From Aliidiomarina soli (GTDB lineage: Bacteria; Pseudomonadota; Gammaproteobacteria; Enterobacterales; Alteromonadaceae), in assembly GCF_003986975.1 (NCBI RefSeq), contig NZ_PIPO01000006.1, forward strand, positions 186,001-250,000: a stretch of DNA of 64,000 nucleotides, written 5' to 3'. Positions 25,346 to 33,055 of this stretch are shown here, piece by piece (position 1 is the first letter of the stretch; each line of letters opens with the position of its first letter). The translations under genes were made by a program, and so were the position numbers. The notes under the pieces are model-generated. The model worked only from the letters and a program-made list of their open reading frames with translations, ran no database searches and was not told the DNA's origin.

Positions 25346-27358
25346 ATGCGCTTACGAACGTTATTTAGTGCGGTCTGTTCGACGGTTTTTCTGGCGGGGT
25401 GCCTGTCATCAGGGGTTAAAGAGTCGCCGCAGGGGCCATGCGAAGAACGATTGCCAACGGCGGAGGCCTTTGAAATTGAGGTGTCGCGTGGTTCGATCGC
25501 CTTTGTCGATGTATTTGAAGATGCGAATGCCAGTGCCAACGGCTGTGGCACTTTGCAGCTGGTGGCTGATAGTTGGCAGGATGGTGAAAAAGGCATTGTG
25601 TATCGTTCGGAAGATCGCCCGAATGAGTTAGCCTACCTTGCTGACCGTGAAGCCATTGGCGATGACGTTTTCAGCTATCGAATTACTAATGGATTCAACG
25701 AGCTTGAAGTGAATGTGTCGGTGCGTGTGTACCAACGACTGACGCTTGAAGGAAGTTTTCCGCATGGCTGGATGACTGAGCCTGAGGTCAACGTTCGTGG
25801 GGACGACGTGGGCGGTACAGGTGAGGTGACTGCAAACGGCGTGTTTGAAATAGAGCTGCGGCTGTTTAGTCTTGAGAGTGATAAAAGTAGCCTGCTGACA
25901 GTCGCTGGTACTCGCAATGGTAGCCCGCTGACGCTGCACAGCATGTTGCCGGGAACGCAAAGTGTTTATGCGGCGCGCTCTGGTGACAATCGCGTGACTG
26001 ATACTGGCGTCGCTGGACTGCGAGTTAATGCGTTAACTACGGCGTACAGCATGTTGTTAAACGGCGCGTCTGCTCAGGCGTTGCAGCTGAATGAAGATGA
26101 GCTTGCCTGGTATGGTCGGGCTGTCGATAGTAATCGATTGGCCAATACGGCTGGCTGGGTTTACCTGTTAGCGACAGATAGCAGCTATAAGATGCCTGAA
26201 GGCTATGAAACGACCTGGGAATTAGGCGCAGAGCTGGAGGCGCTTAGTGCGTCTGTAGAGGAAGCTCGGCAGGCTGATGATTTAGCGCCGGCGCTGGAGA
26301 CTATGCTCGCTAATCGGGACTTGATGCCATCGTTGTCGAATGGTGATGTGGAAGGACGTTTTACTGAGTTAGGAGGCCAGGTGCCGTGGTGGCCACAAAG
26401 TACCGAGCGAAGCTGGGTAGTGGAGACTGACAGCATATTTTGGCTGGATGGCGATCAGCAACTTCGCACATCGGACTACACGACGAATGGAGCCCTTATA
26501 CGTGTTAACGACGCTCTGGCCCCCTTTGAGGAACTGTATGTACTGGCGAGTGACGATTCTCAGTTAGTGCTATGGAGCGAGGGTGAAGCGTTTCGTCTTG
26601 AGCGCAAAGAGTATTCGCAGCGCTTGTCCTTAGCATTTGATCTGAGCCAGAACTGGGTTTTGCCTGCACTGCCGGTTGCAGACGAAGGCTATACCCAAGC
26701 GGAGGTTGTCTATCGTTTTAGCAATGGCAGCTTTAGTACGTCGCACGTCGATGAGTTGGGCGCGCAGATTGTTACCACTGGTAGCTACCAGTTATCTGAG
26801 GAAAATCAGGTGTTAGCGCTTACTGGCGATAACGGCGAACGGTATCGGATGCGGCGCGTGAACAATGATGGAATTGGTTCAGTGCTGGTTGAGAATATTG
26901 AATCGGCCGCTTTGATGGTGGGCTCTGGTTTTGTGCTGGAAGACGTTGAACCTCGACCTCAGGCTACAGGCAGTGCGCTGGCGTCTTTGCGCGACTTTGT
27001 CGCGATTAACGCCTGGCATCGAACTGGCTTTATTGGAGAGGTTGACGCGTCTATTCGTTTGCAGAGCAATGGCACAGGCCTTCTGGTTGAGGGACCCGAC
27101 AGTCTGGCGATTGAATGGGACCTCGAACAGAGTGCAGGGCTGGCTGATGTGGCCGTGCTGAATGCGGCGGCTGAGCCTTCGATTGACCTTGCCGGACGCC
27201 GGATTTTCTGGAAAGTTGTCGGTGACAACAATGGCACTGAAGTGCTTGTGCTGGAATGGTCCTTTATTGAAGACGAGGGAGCGTTGGTTCTTGACCAATT
27301 GCCCCAGGTCACCTTGCGTTGCCGTTCGATAGAGGCGTGCGCCACCAACTGGTGGTAA
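25346..27358 (+). CDS. Large lipoprotein of unknown function
   Basis: 670 residues from the ATG at 25346, with GGAG nine bases upstream. The signal MRLRTLFSAVCSTVFLAGC ends in a lipobox; Leu after Cys suggests outer-membrane sorting. Residues of about 40-130 look like a cadherin/Ig-type beta domain (SRGSIAFVDVFEDANASANG, then DVFSYRITNGFNELEVNVSV). The rest is beta-rich with no motif I recognise, and ends in a small Cys pair (LRCRSIEACATNWW). The gene is bounded on both sides by the 35-base repeat pairs and ends with its own weak terminator, so it is a single-gene unit. I cannot assign a function; it could be a surface or fruiting-type calcium-binding protein. Confidence 0.6.
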   Translation: MRLRTLFSAVCSTVFLAGCLSSGVKESPQGPCEERLPTAEAFEIEVSRGSIAFVDVFEDANASANGCGTLQLVADSWQDGEKGIVYRSEDRPNELAYLADREAIGDDVFSYRITNGFNELEVNVSVRVYQRLTLEGSFPHGWMTEPEVNVRGDDVGGTGEVTANGVFEIELRLFSLESDKSSLLTVAGTRNGSPLTLHSMLPGTQSVYAARSGDNRVTDTGVAGLRVNALTTAYSMLLNGASAQALQLNEDELAWYGRAVDSNRLANTAGWVYLLATDSSYKMPEGYETTWELGAELEALSASVEEARQADDLAPALETMLANRDLMPSLSNGDVEGRFTELGGQVPWWPQSTERSWVVETDSIFWLDGDQQLRTSDYTTNGALIRVNDALAPFEELYVLASDDSQLVLWSEGEAFRLERKEYSQRLSLAFDLSQNWVLPALPVADEGYTQAEVVYRFSNGSFSTSHVDELGAQIVTTGSYQLSEENQVLALTGDNGERYRMRRVNNDGIGSVLVENIESAALMVGSGFVLEDVEPRPQATGSALASLRDFVAINAWHRTGFIGEVDASIRLQSNGTGLLVEGPDSLAIEWDLEQSAGLADVAVLNAAAEPSIDLAGRRIFWKVVGDNNGTEVLVLEWSFIEDEGALVLDQLPQVTLRCRSIEACATNWW

Positions 27359-27373
27359 TGTTTTAGTGTTATT

Positions 27374-27400
27374 AAAAGGCTGCTGCGGTGGCCTTTTTTA
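27374..27400 (+). terminator. Likely terminator of the orphan lipoprotein gene
   Basis: AAAAGGC and GCCTTTT form a 7-base stem around a 10-base loop, followed by T residues, starting about 15 bases after the stop codon. Confidence 0.65.
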
Positions 27401-27401
27401 C

Positions 27402-27482
27402 ATTCAAGGTTCAGGCGCGGGGCTTGAATCTTGAATTGGTTTTACCAATTCAATGATCAAGCCCCGCGCTCGATTGTTGAAT
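27402..27482. repeat. Pair of 35-base palindromic repeats, locus 4
   Basis: Unit 27402-27436 (GCGCGGGG orientation) and unit 27448-27482 (CCCCGCGC orientation) are 11 bases apart. The second unit ends nine bases before the start codon of the phzF-like gene, so its hairpin would border the ribosome binding region. Confidence 0.9.
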
Positions 27483-27491
27483 GGGGGTGGT

Positions 27492-28298
27492 ATGCGGTTG
27501 TATCAGGTGGATGCGTTTAGTGATGAGGTGTTTGCTGGCAATCCGGCGGCGGTGGTGCTGTTGGATGAATGGCTGGATGACGGGGTGTTGCAGCAGGTAG
27601 CTGAGGAGAACAACCTGTCGGAGACGGCTTTCCTGGTGGCTGCGAGCGATGCAGAAACGGACTATGAGTTGCGCTGGTTTACCCCGGCGGCAGAAGTCGA
27701 CTTGTGTGGCCATGCCACGCTGGCGAGCGCTCATGTGCTGTTCGAACATTGTGATGTGGACGCTTCTACACTGTCGTTTGCAACCCGCAGTGGTGTGCTG
27801 ACGGTGGCTCAGCAAGAGAATGGTTTGCTGGTGATGGATTTTCCGTTAAGTCAGTTAAAGGAAGTGACGTTTCCGGCCAGTTTAATGCGCGGAATTGGTG
27901 CGGAGCCGATGCAGGTTCTGAAAGACTTTGACTATATTGCGGTGCTCAATAGCGAAGCCGAAGTACGGGCGCTTAAGCCGAACTTTAGTGCCTTGTGCGA
28001 ACTGGACGGACGCGGTGTATTGGTGACAGCCGCGGGCGAGGATTGTGATTTTGTTAGCCGCTGTTTCTTCCCTAAACTTCGGGTCGACGAAGATCCAGTG
28101 ACCGGATCAGCACATTGTGAACTGGCGGCATACTGGTCTGAACGGCTCGGCAAATCGAAGCTTACCGCGAAGCAGCTGTCTGCGCGTGGCGGGTCCATTG
28201 AGTGTGAGGTGCTTGCCGAACAGCAGCCAGCACGGGTTTTACTGAAGGGGCGTGCGGTGACTTACCTTGAAGGGACTATTCGTTTGCGGCCCTGTTGA
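27492..28298 (+). CDS. PhzF-family isomerase/epimerase
   Basis: 268 residues from the ATG at 27492; an upstream frame extension runs through the palindromic repeat and is rejected. The family start MRLYQVDAFSDEVFAGNPAAV is followed by the catalytic block NNLSETAFLV with Glu44, the equivalent of the acid/base Glu of PhzF. The second half repeats the fold and carries DEDPVTGSAHCELAAYW. PhzF proteins are two-domain isomerases related to diaminopimelate epimerase. Only a few make phenazines, and no other phenazine gene is here, so the substrate is unknown. A GGGGGTGG stretch just before the ATG is the only candidate ribosome binding site. Confidence 0.88.
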   Translation: MRLYQVDAFSDEVFAGNPAAVVLLDEWLDDGVLQQVAEENNLSETAFLVAASDAETDYELRWFTPAAEVDLCGHATLASAHVLFEHCDVDASTLSFATRSGVLTVAQQENGLLVMDFPLSQLKEVTFPASLMRGIGAEPMQVLKDFDYIAVLNSEAEVRALKPNFSALCELDGRGVLVTAAGEDCDFVSRCFFPKLRVDEDPVTGSAHCELAAYWSERLGKSKLTAKQLSARGGSIECEVLAEQQPARVLLKGRAVTYLEGTIRLRPC

Positions 28299-28361
28299 AC
28301 TTGAAACTCAGGCTTTCCTGGCAATGCAATGTTGAGCCGGGATTCAGTTCCGCAGCTTGAA

Positions 28362-28826
28362 TTAGCGCTGCAGCGCTAAGCGCATAAGAAGGCGGTCCTC
28401 ACCCGGGCCGAGGAAGTCTTTACGCAGCTCGATGGTTTCAAAACCCAGGCTAAGATAGAGCTGCATCGCCGCCTGATTGTATTCGGCGACACTAAGCCAT
28501 AGCCCTTGTTGGCCCTGACCTCTGCAATGGTTAATAGCAGCTTCGCATAGTTTACGGCCGATACCCTTACCACGTCCCGCAGCGGCCACCAATAACGCCA
28601 TCAGCCAAGGTTCGGCAGCGGAACCTTGTTCGCTTTGTGCTGGCGCTATAAGCGCATACCCCATTAACTGATTTTCATTTTGAGCAACCCACAAAGCGGC
28701 TGGCCATTGGCGCAACGCCTGATACAGAAACCCCGCCGGATAACCTTCCTGTTGATAGTAGTGCTGCTCAAGCTCTGCGATGGCTGGGATGTCTGTCGCT
28801 GTGGCGGTGGTGATGCTGATAGTCAC
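28362..28826 (-). CDS. GNAT-family N-acetyltransferase
   Basis: 154 residues from the GTG at 28826, which has AAGGA eight bases upstream; a longer TTG start at 28868 would lie inside a palindromic repeat. The GNAT core is visible: MALLVAAAGRGKGIGRKL contains the acetyl-CoA pyrophosphate-binding R-G-K-G-I-G, and AAMQLYLSLGFE is the closing helix-strand. The N-terminal region TTATATDIPAIAELE is the usual first strand and helix. The target cannot be read from sequence. The gene is convergent with the PhzF gene, and its promoter region is limited by repeat locus 5 on the other side. Confidence 0.8.
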   Translation of the reverse strand: MTISITTATATDIPAIAELEQHYYQQEGYPAGFLYQALRQWPAALWVAQNENQLMGYALIAPAQSEQGSAAEPWLMALLVAAAGRGKGIGRKLCEAAINHCRGQGQQGLWLSVAEYNQAAMQLYLSLGFETIELRKDFLGPGEDRLLMRLALQR

Positions 28827-28862
28827 TGGTTGATTCCTTAGGTATATAGCTAAGCTGAGCAG

Positions 28863-28943
28863 ATTCAATGATCAAGCCCCGCGCCCGAACGTTGAATCGA
28901 ATTTACCGATTCAAGATTCAAGCCCCGCGCTTGAATGTTGAAT
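28863..28943. repeat. Pair of 35-base palindromic repeats, locus 5
   Basis: Units 28863-28897 and 28909-28943 are 11 bases apart, both in the CCCCGCGC orientation on the plus strand. The last base is also the last base of the stop codon of the gamma-glutamylcyclotransferase-like gene (minus strand, 28943-28945). Confidence 0.9.
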
Positions 28944-29458
28944 CAAGTGGGTTGGAGGAGGTAGTGGTTGAGCTCCTGGTAGATGGAGAGTTCGTAGCTG
29001 TGGCGGCCCTGGTTGGGGTCTTCGATGGCGCTGACGGCTTTGATGTTGTCGACGTACTGCTGAACGATGCCGTGTTCGAGAGCGCCGGTGAGGACGTGGT
29101 ACTTGTACCAGCTATAGGGCTGTAAGGTGTCGTCGATATCGGTGCCGACATAAGTAAAAGCGGGCAATGTGCGGCCTTCCTGGAGCACCACCTTGACGTC
29201 AGTAACGGCGTAGCCAAAGCCCTGGCCTTCGATGCGGTCGAGGGTGTAACGCTGGTCCTCGGGGATGCGATAGACAACTCCCAGGGTGCCGGCCCCGGGC
29301 TGAGACTCTATGGTGCACTTGGCGGAACCGTCATGACTATGTTTGCGAAAGGTCATGACGTAGTCACTAAGGTGAGCGACGCCAACAGCCCGGGCGCTAG
29401 GTACCCGGGCCAGTAGTCGGCGGCTTGACATGTTTGAGCCGTAGGCAAAGTAAAACAT
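28943..29458 (-). CDS. Gamma-glutamylcyclotransferase-like (GGCT/AIG2 fold) protein
   Basis: 171 residues. The N-terminus FYFAYGSNMSSRRLL carries the YGSN substrate loop of the family, GVVYRIPEDQRYTLDRIEG contains the conserved catalytic Glu, and FTYVGTDID is another family-like strand. These enzymes release 5-oxoproline from gamma-glutamyl compounds, but several family members have other amide substrates, so the exact reaction is open. The start is two bases after the stop of the luciferase-like gene, making it the last gene of a three-gene operon. Its TGA stop overlaps the final base of palindromic repeat locus 5, so the hairpins lie directly in its 3' untranslated region. Confidence 0.82.
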   Translation of the reverse strand: MFYFAYGSNMSSRRLLARVPSARAVGVAHLSDYVMTFRKHSHDGSAKCTIESQPGAGTLGVVYRIPEDQRYTLDRIEGQGFGYAVTDVKVVLQEGRTLPAFTYVGTDIDDTLQPYSWYKYHVLTGALEHGIVQQYVDNIKAVSAIEDPNQGRHSYELSIYQELNHYLLQPT

Positions 29459-29460
29459 GA

Positions 29461-30474
29461 CTAAACATCCTTTGCTGCTTCTGTAGAGGGGGTTTCAGCG
29501 GAGATGGCTTTTGCAGCGATTTCAAATGAACGCTTGCGCGCCTGGAAGTCATAGGCGTGGCTGGTCAGCATCACTTCATCGACGCCGGTTTCGGCGGCAA
29601 AATTACGGATCTGACGGCCAACCTGCTCGGCAGTGCCGAATGCGGTGTAGCTTAAAGCGTGATTGGCCGCGGCCAGAGCATAAGGGTCACAGACCGCCTG
29701 AATGTTGTCCACTGGTTTGGGCAGGAACCCGGTTCGCCCCTGACGTAATGCGACAAACTGTAATTGCATCGAGCTCATCAATGTTCGCGCTTCCTGTTCA
29801 GTGTCTGCAGCAAAAACATTCATCGCGACCATACTGTAAGGCTTGTCCAGATAGCGCGATGGGGTGAACTCATTGTTATACACCTTCAGCGCCTGATGCA
29901 ACATATCGGGCGCAAAGTGCGAGGCAAAAGCGTAAGGTAAACCTAACGCGGCAGCCAACTGGGCACTAAACAGGCTGGAACCAAGCAGCCAGACGGGAAT
30001 ATTCTGGCCATAGCCAGGGACCGCTTTAATCGGGTCGCTGGGGTCGGCTTCGGCAAGGTAGCCTAATAATTCTTTGACGTCGGACGGGAAGTGTTCGGCG
30101 TCTTCCGGCTTACGCCGCAATGCACGCATGGTGCGGCCATCGGTCCCTGGTGCGCGGCCGAGGCCGATGTCGATGCGGCCGGGGTGCAGCGCATCGAGGG
30201 TGCCAAACTGCTCAGCGACCACATAAGGGGCGTGATTGGGCAGCATAACGCCGCCGGAACCGACGCGAATCGTCGAGGTTTTCTCTGCCACATGCCCCAG
30301 AGCCACGGCGGTCGCGGCACTGGCGATGCCAGTCATATTGTGGTGTTCTGCCATCCAGAACCTGTGATAACCAAGTTGTTCGCAGTGGGCGGCTAAGTCA
30401 GCGGCATTGTGCAATGCGGTGCTGACGGAGGTTTCTTCGGTTACCGGCGCAAGATCCAGAACTGACAGTTTCAA
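29461..30474 (-). CDS. LLM-class flavin-dependent oxidoreductase (luciferase-like, YhbW type)
   Basis: 337 residues from a TTG at 30474. This start is supported by TAGGAG six bases upstream and by the family's usual first residues ([10 protein letters not shown]). Characteristic stretches include [40 protein letters not shown] and [17 protein letters not shown]. Proteins of this group bind FMN and act as monooxygenases or related oxidoreductases. The physiological substrate of YhbW-type proteins is not established. It is the middle gene of the DUF2254 - LLM - GGCT operon, with gaps of 9 and 2 bases. Confidence 0.88.
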   Translation of the reverse strand: MKLSVLDLAPVTEETSVSTALHNAADLAAHCEQLGYHRFWMAEHHNMTGIASAATAVALGHVAEKTSTIRVGSGGVMLPNHAPYVVAEQFGTLDALHPGRIDIGLGRAPGTDGRTMRALRRKPEDAEHFPSDVKELLGYLAEADPSDPIKAVPGYGQNIPVWLLGSSLFSAQLAAALGLPYAFASHFAPDMLHQALKVYNNEFTPSRYLDKPYSMVAMNVFAADTEQEARTLMSSMQLQFVALRQGRTGFLPKPVDNIQAVCDPYALAAANHALSYTAFGTAEQVGRQIRNFAAETGVDEVMLTSHAYDFQARKRSFEIAAKAISAETPSTEAAKDV

Positions 30475-30483
30475 AGCAGACTC

Positions 30484-31734
30484 CTAAGGTGTGTTCACCA
30501 ATGTACGTAAATGCTCTCTGTCTTTCTGCAGATGGAGCCCATTGAGGCCATATTCAAGGCATTTTGCCGAACATTTTTCCGTCGCCTGGTACAGTTCGGG
30601 GGAGTCCTGCTGGCTCAGAGCCTTTAATGCTTTGTGCAGGCGAATGTGCACTTCGAGCATGTCACCGGCATCGCGGGCGATAGGCAAAAAGGCATTGTCG
30701 AGAATGCTGTCGAGTTGCAAAGCAGGCACGTGCAGGCGGGGGCAATGGCAGGTACTGAGGTCGTAACTGCTAAGGTCACGCCAGGGAGCGAGCAAGCGCA
30801 GGTGGCGGCTGATAATATCGATCGCGGTACCCGGGTCATTTAACGAGGGCGACAGGGCGCGCTGGGCAATTTCGGTTAATACGCAAAAGCCGAAGCGTGG
30901 GTCCTGAGCGAACGAACGCTCGTTGTCGATGGTAATGGCCTTGCGTAGTTCGCGCTGTATTTTTTCCGTGATCGGTTTATTGCTGGTCAGCAAGGCCCGG
31001 GTTGGGTGGACCAGGGTGCCGGGTTGTGTGTCCAGATAAAGCTCGGCGTCCATGTCCTCGGCACAGCTTTGCAGTGCCGCCATATCAATGTGCTGAACAT
31101 AGCCAACCTCTTCGGCAAGCAGTGGGTACTCGGCCTCCGGCGGTAAACTATCATCTGTACGCAAATGGCCGCCAAGACAGGGGTTATCGCGGTAGAAGGC
31201 AAGGGCGTCCGCGGTGGCCTTTTCGACCTGATTCGAGGTCGAGCCTACCCGGCCGAGTAAACTTAGATGTTCTATCCAGCGAAAGATGGCGAGGACCACC
31301 AGCACGATCATGAGCATGGTGAAAATGAAGAGCACGAAACGGCCATTGGCACTGTAGACTTCGGTATTCACGGCGATCACGCCAACCAGACTGAAGATAA
31401 AGGAACCAATAAAGGTAGCCAGCACGTTTTGCGTAGTGACGTCCTGGCGAATTAAGCGGGTGGCACGCGGTGTGACGTTGCTGGTTGCTGCCATATAAGC
31501 AGATACCATCACGCTGAGGGAAAAGGTGACCACCATCAGCATACTGTTGGCAAGAATAGCGAGGATCTGGTCGACTGCTTCCTGTGGCGCTTTAAAAGGT
31601 AGATCGAATTCGCTAAAGGTGTCGGCGAAACTGGCCAGTAACACCGCGGCCAGGCCGAAGGTGCCGAACAGACAAGCGCGGATCCAAAGGGTTGTTTTTA
31701 TTTTTGACCAAAGCCACTGCCATTTTGAAAACAT
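30484..31734 (-). CDS. DUF2254-family membrane protein
   Basis: 416 residues from the ATG at 31734. Four hydrophobic segments fall near residues 17-36, 63-85, 106-125 and 132-153. Between the second and third is MVVTFSLSVMVSAYMAATSNVTPRATRLI, and LSPSLNDPGTAIDII follows in the soluble C-terminal part; these are hallmark stretches of the DUF2254 family. The soluble domain (about 165-416) is probably cytoplasmic. No function is established for the family, though the membrane layout suggests a channel or sensor. It leads the operon with the luciferase-like and GGCT-like genes. Confidence 0.85.
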   Translation of the reverse strand: MFSKWQWLWSKIKTTLWIRACLFGTFGLAAVLLASFADTFSEFDLPFKAPQEAVDQILAILANSMLMVVTFSLSVMVSAYMAATSNVTPRATRLIRQDVTTQNVLATFIGSFIFSLVGVIAVNTEVYSANGRFVLFIFTMLMIVLVVLAIFRWIEHLSLLGRVGSTSNQVEKATADALAFYRDNPCLGGHLRTDDSLPPEAEYPLLAEEVGYVQHIDMAALQSCAEDMDAELYLDTQPGTLVHPTRALLTSNKPITEKIQRELRKAITIDNERSFAQDPRFGFCVLTEIAQRALSPSLNDPGTAIDIISRHLRLLAPWRDLSSYDLSTCHCPRLHVPALQLDSILDNAFLPIARDAGDMLEVHIRLHKALKALSQQDSPELYQATEKCSAKCLEYGLNGLHLQKDREHLRTLVNTP

Positions 31735-31831
31735 AGGGTCTCACTATTGTTATTAAAATTAGCGGTATTAAAACCACCCTGCGCACCGAGCCGCGCAGAC
31801 TAAACTAACCCCCTGTTTATAGGCGGCTTGT

Positions 31832-31845
31832 TTGACTCAGGTCAA
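31832..31845. promoter_or_regulatory. FNR/ANR-like operator before the cytochrome c peroxidase gene
   Basis: TTGAC-TCAG-GTCAA is a perfect dyad, one symmetric base away from the FNR consensus TTGAT-N4-ATCAA. A -10 candidate TATGCT lies at 31867-31872. With transcription starting near 31879 the operator would be centred at about -41, the class II activating position. Control of peroxidase by oxygen through FNR-type regulators is known in other gammaproteobacteria. Confidence 0.6.
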
Positions 31846-31908
31846 GTTTGTTTACCCGCCACCCGCTATGCTGAATAACTGGCCCGAATGGGAAAGGGGA
31901 GCGAGACC

Positions 31909-32958
31909 ATGTTTAAACGAATGTTAGTAGCGCTAGCGGTGAGCGCAACAGCGACCGGCTGGTTGCTTACGGCAGCTGCCGATACGAGCAGTAAAGACAG
32001 TACTTACAATGCGAGCGAACGACTTGCCAATGAACCGGTGCAACCTATTGCACCTTACCAAAGTGAGCACCCGGAAAAAGTTGAACTAGGTAAAAAGCTC
32101 TTCTTCGAACCCCGACTGTCGCGTTCCGGATTTATTTCCTGTAATTCGTGCCATAACCTGAGCCGTGGTGGTACGGATAACCTGCCAACGTCGATTGGCC
32201 ATAACTGGCAGGAAGGGCCAATTAATTCGCCGACGGTGTTGAATGCGGGTCTGCATATGGCGCAGTTCTGGGATGGTCGTGCGGCGACGTTGCAGGAACA
32301 GGCGGCAGGTCCCATCGATAACCCAATGGAAATGGCTTACACCCACACCCTGGCGATTGAGGTGTTGCGTTCGATTCCGGCCTATGTGGATATGTTTGAA
32401 GCCGTCTATGCCACCCGCGAGATCGGGATTGACCATGTCACGGACGCGATTGCGGAGTTTGAAGAAACCCTGGTCACGCCAAACTCGCGATTTGACCAAT
32501 GGCTGCGAGGGGATGACAGCGCCATAACTGCAGATGAACTGGCAGGCTATGAGACGTTTAAATCTATAGGCTGTGTCGCCTGCCACTACGGCGAAGCGCT
32601 GGGCGGGAAAGACTTTCATCGCATGGGGCTGGTTCATGAGTACCTCACCGAGAATCCGTCGCAGGGGCGTTTTGAAGCCACTGGTGAAGAAAGTGACCGT
32701 TTTTCATTTAAGGTGCCTTCGTTGCGCAATGTCGAAAGAACTTACCCTTACTTTCATGATGGAGCAGTGTGGACTTTAGAAGAGGCAACGGAAATTATGG
32801 CCTATTTGCAGCTAGGGCGGGAACTGCCGCAAGCGGATATCGATAACATGGTCGCTTTTATGCGCACGCTGACTGGCGAACAGCCACAAATTACGCTGCC
32901 GCAACTGCCACCGTCGACTGAAAATACGCCACAGCCGGTGCCTTTTGAGCGCGAGTAA
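31909..32958 (+). CDS. Di-heme cytochrome c peroxidase
   Basis: 349 residues from the ATG at 31909, with AGGGGAG upstream. A signal peptide (MFKRMLVALAVSATATGWLL, then TAAA) sends it to the periplasm. Two heme c sites are present: C78-N-S-C81-H82 and C222-V-A-C225-H226. The stretch FWDGRAATLQEQAAGPIDNPMEM is characteristic of bacterial CcpA/MauG-like peroxidases, and FKVPSLRNVERTYPYFHDGAV holds the region with the distal ligand Met/His. The enzyme reduces hydrogen peroxide using cytochrome c as donor. It is a single-gene unit behind an FNR-like box and ends with a terminator, so it is likely expressed under low oxygen. Confidence 0.92.
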   Translation: MFKRMLVALAVSATATGWLLTAAADTSSKDSTYNASERLANEPVQPIAPYQSEHPEKVELGKKLFFEPRLSRSGFISCNSCHNLSRGGTDNLPTSIGHNWQEGPINSPTVLNAGLHMAQFWDGRAATLQEQAAGPIDNPMEMAYTHTLAIEVLRSIPAYVDMFEAVYATREIGIDHVTDAIAEFEETLVTPNSRFDQWLRGDDSAITADELAGYETFKSIGCVACHYGEALGGKDFHRMGLVHEYLTENPSQGRFEATGEESDRFSFKVPSLRNVERTYPYFHDGAVWTLEEATEIMAYLQLGRELPQADIDNMVAFMRTLTGEQPQITLPQLPPSTENTPQPVPFERE

Positions 32959-32983
32959 TCAAGATTGAGTCCGTGCTAGACTG

Positions 32984-33017
32984 AGCCCTGCAGTGAAAAA
33001 CTGCGGGGCTTTTTTTA
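32984..33017 (+). terminator. Rho-independent terminator after the cytochrome c peroxidase gene
   Basis: GCCCTGCAG pairs with CTGCGGGGC (one G-T pair) around the loop TGAAAAA, followed by seven T. Confidence 0.9.
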
Positions 33018-33055
33018 TTCTTTTTGTTTTTCGGACACAAGGAAACTGGTTGTCG

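Noticed and set aside
27453-27491. Longer N-terminus of the PhzF protein
   Set aside because: The extension is encoded by the palindromic repeat; the family starts at MRLYQVDAF.
28296-28365. A further, decayed copy of the 35-base repeat
   Set aside because: TTGAAC, GTTGAG and GATTCAG fragments are present but no GCGCGGGG core and no paired arms.
12888-28943. CRISPR array
   Set aside because: The 35-base repeats are palindromic and come only as isolated pairs kilobases apart, with 10-11 base gaps; there are no regular spacers and no cas genes.
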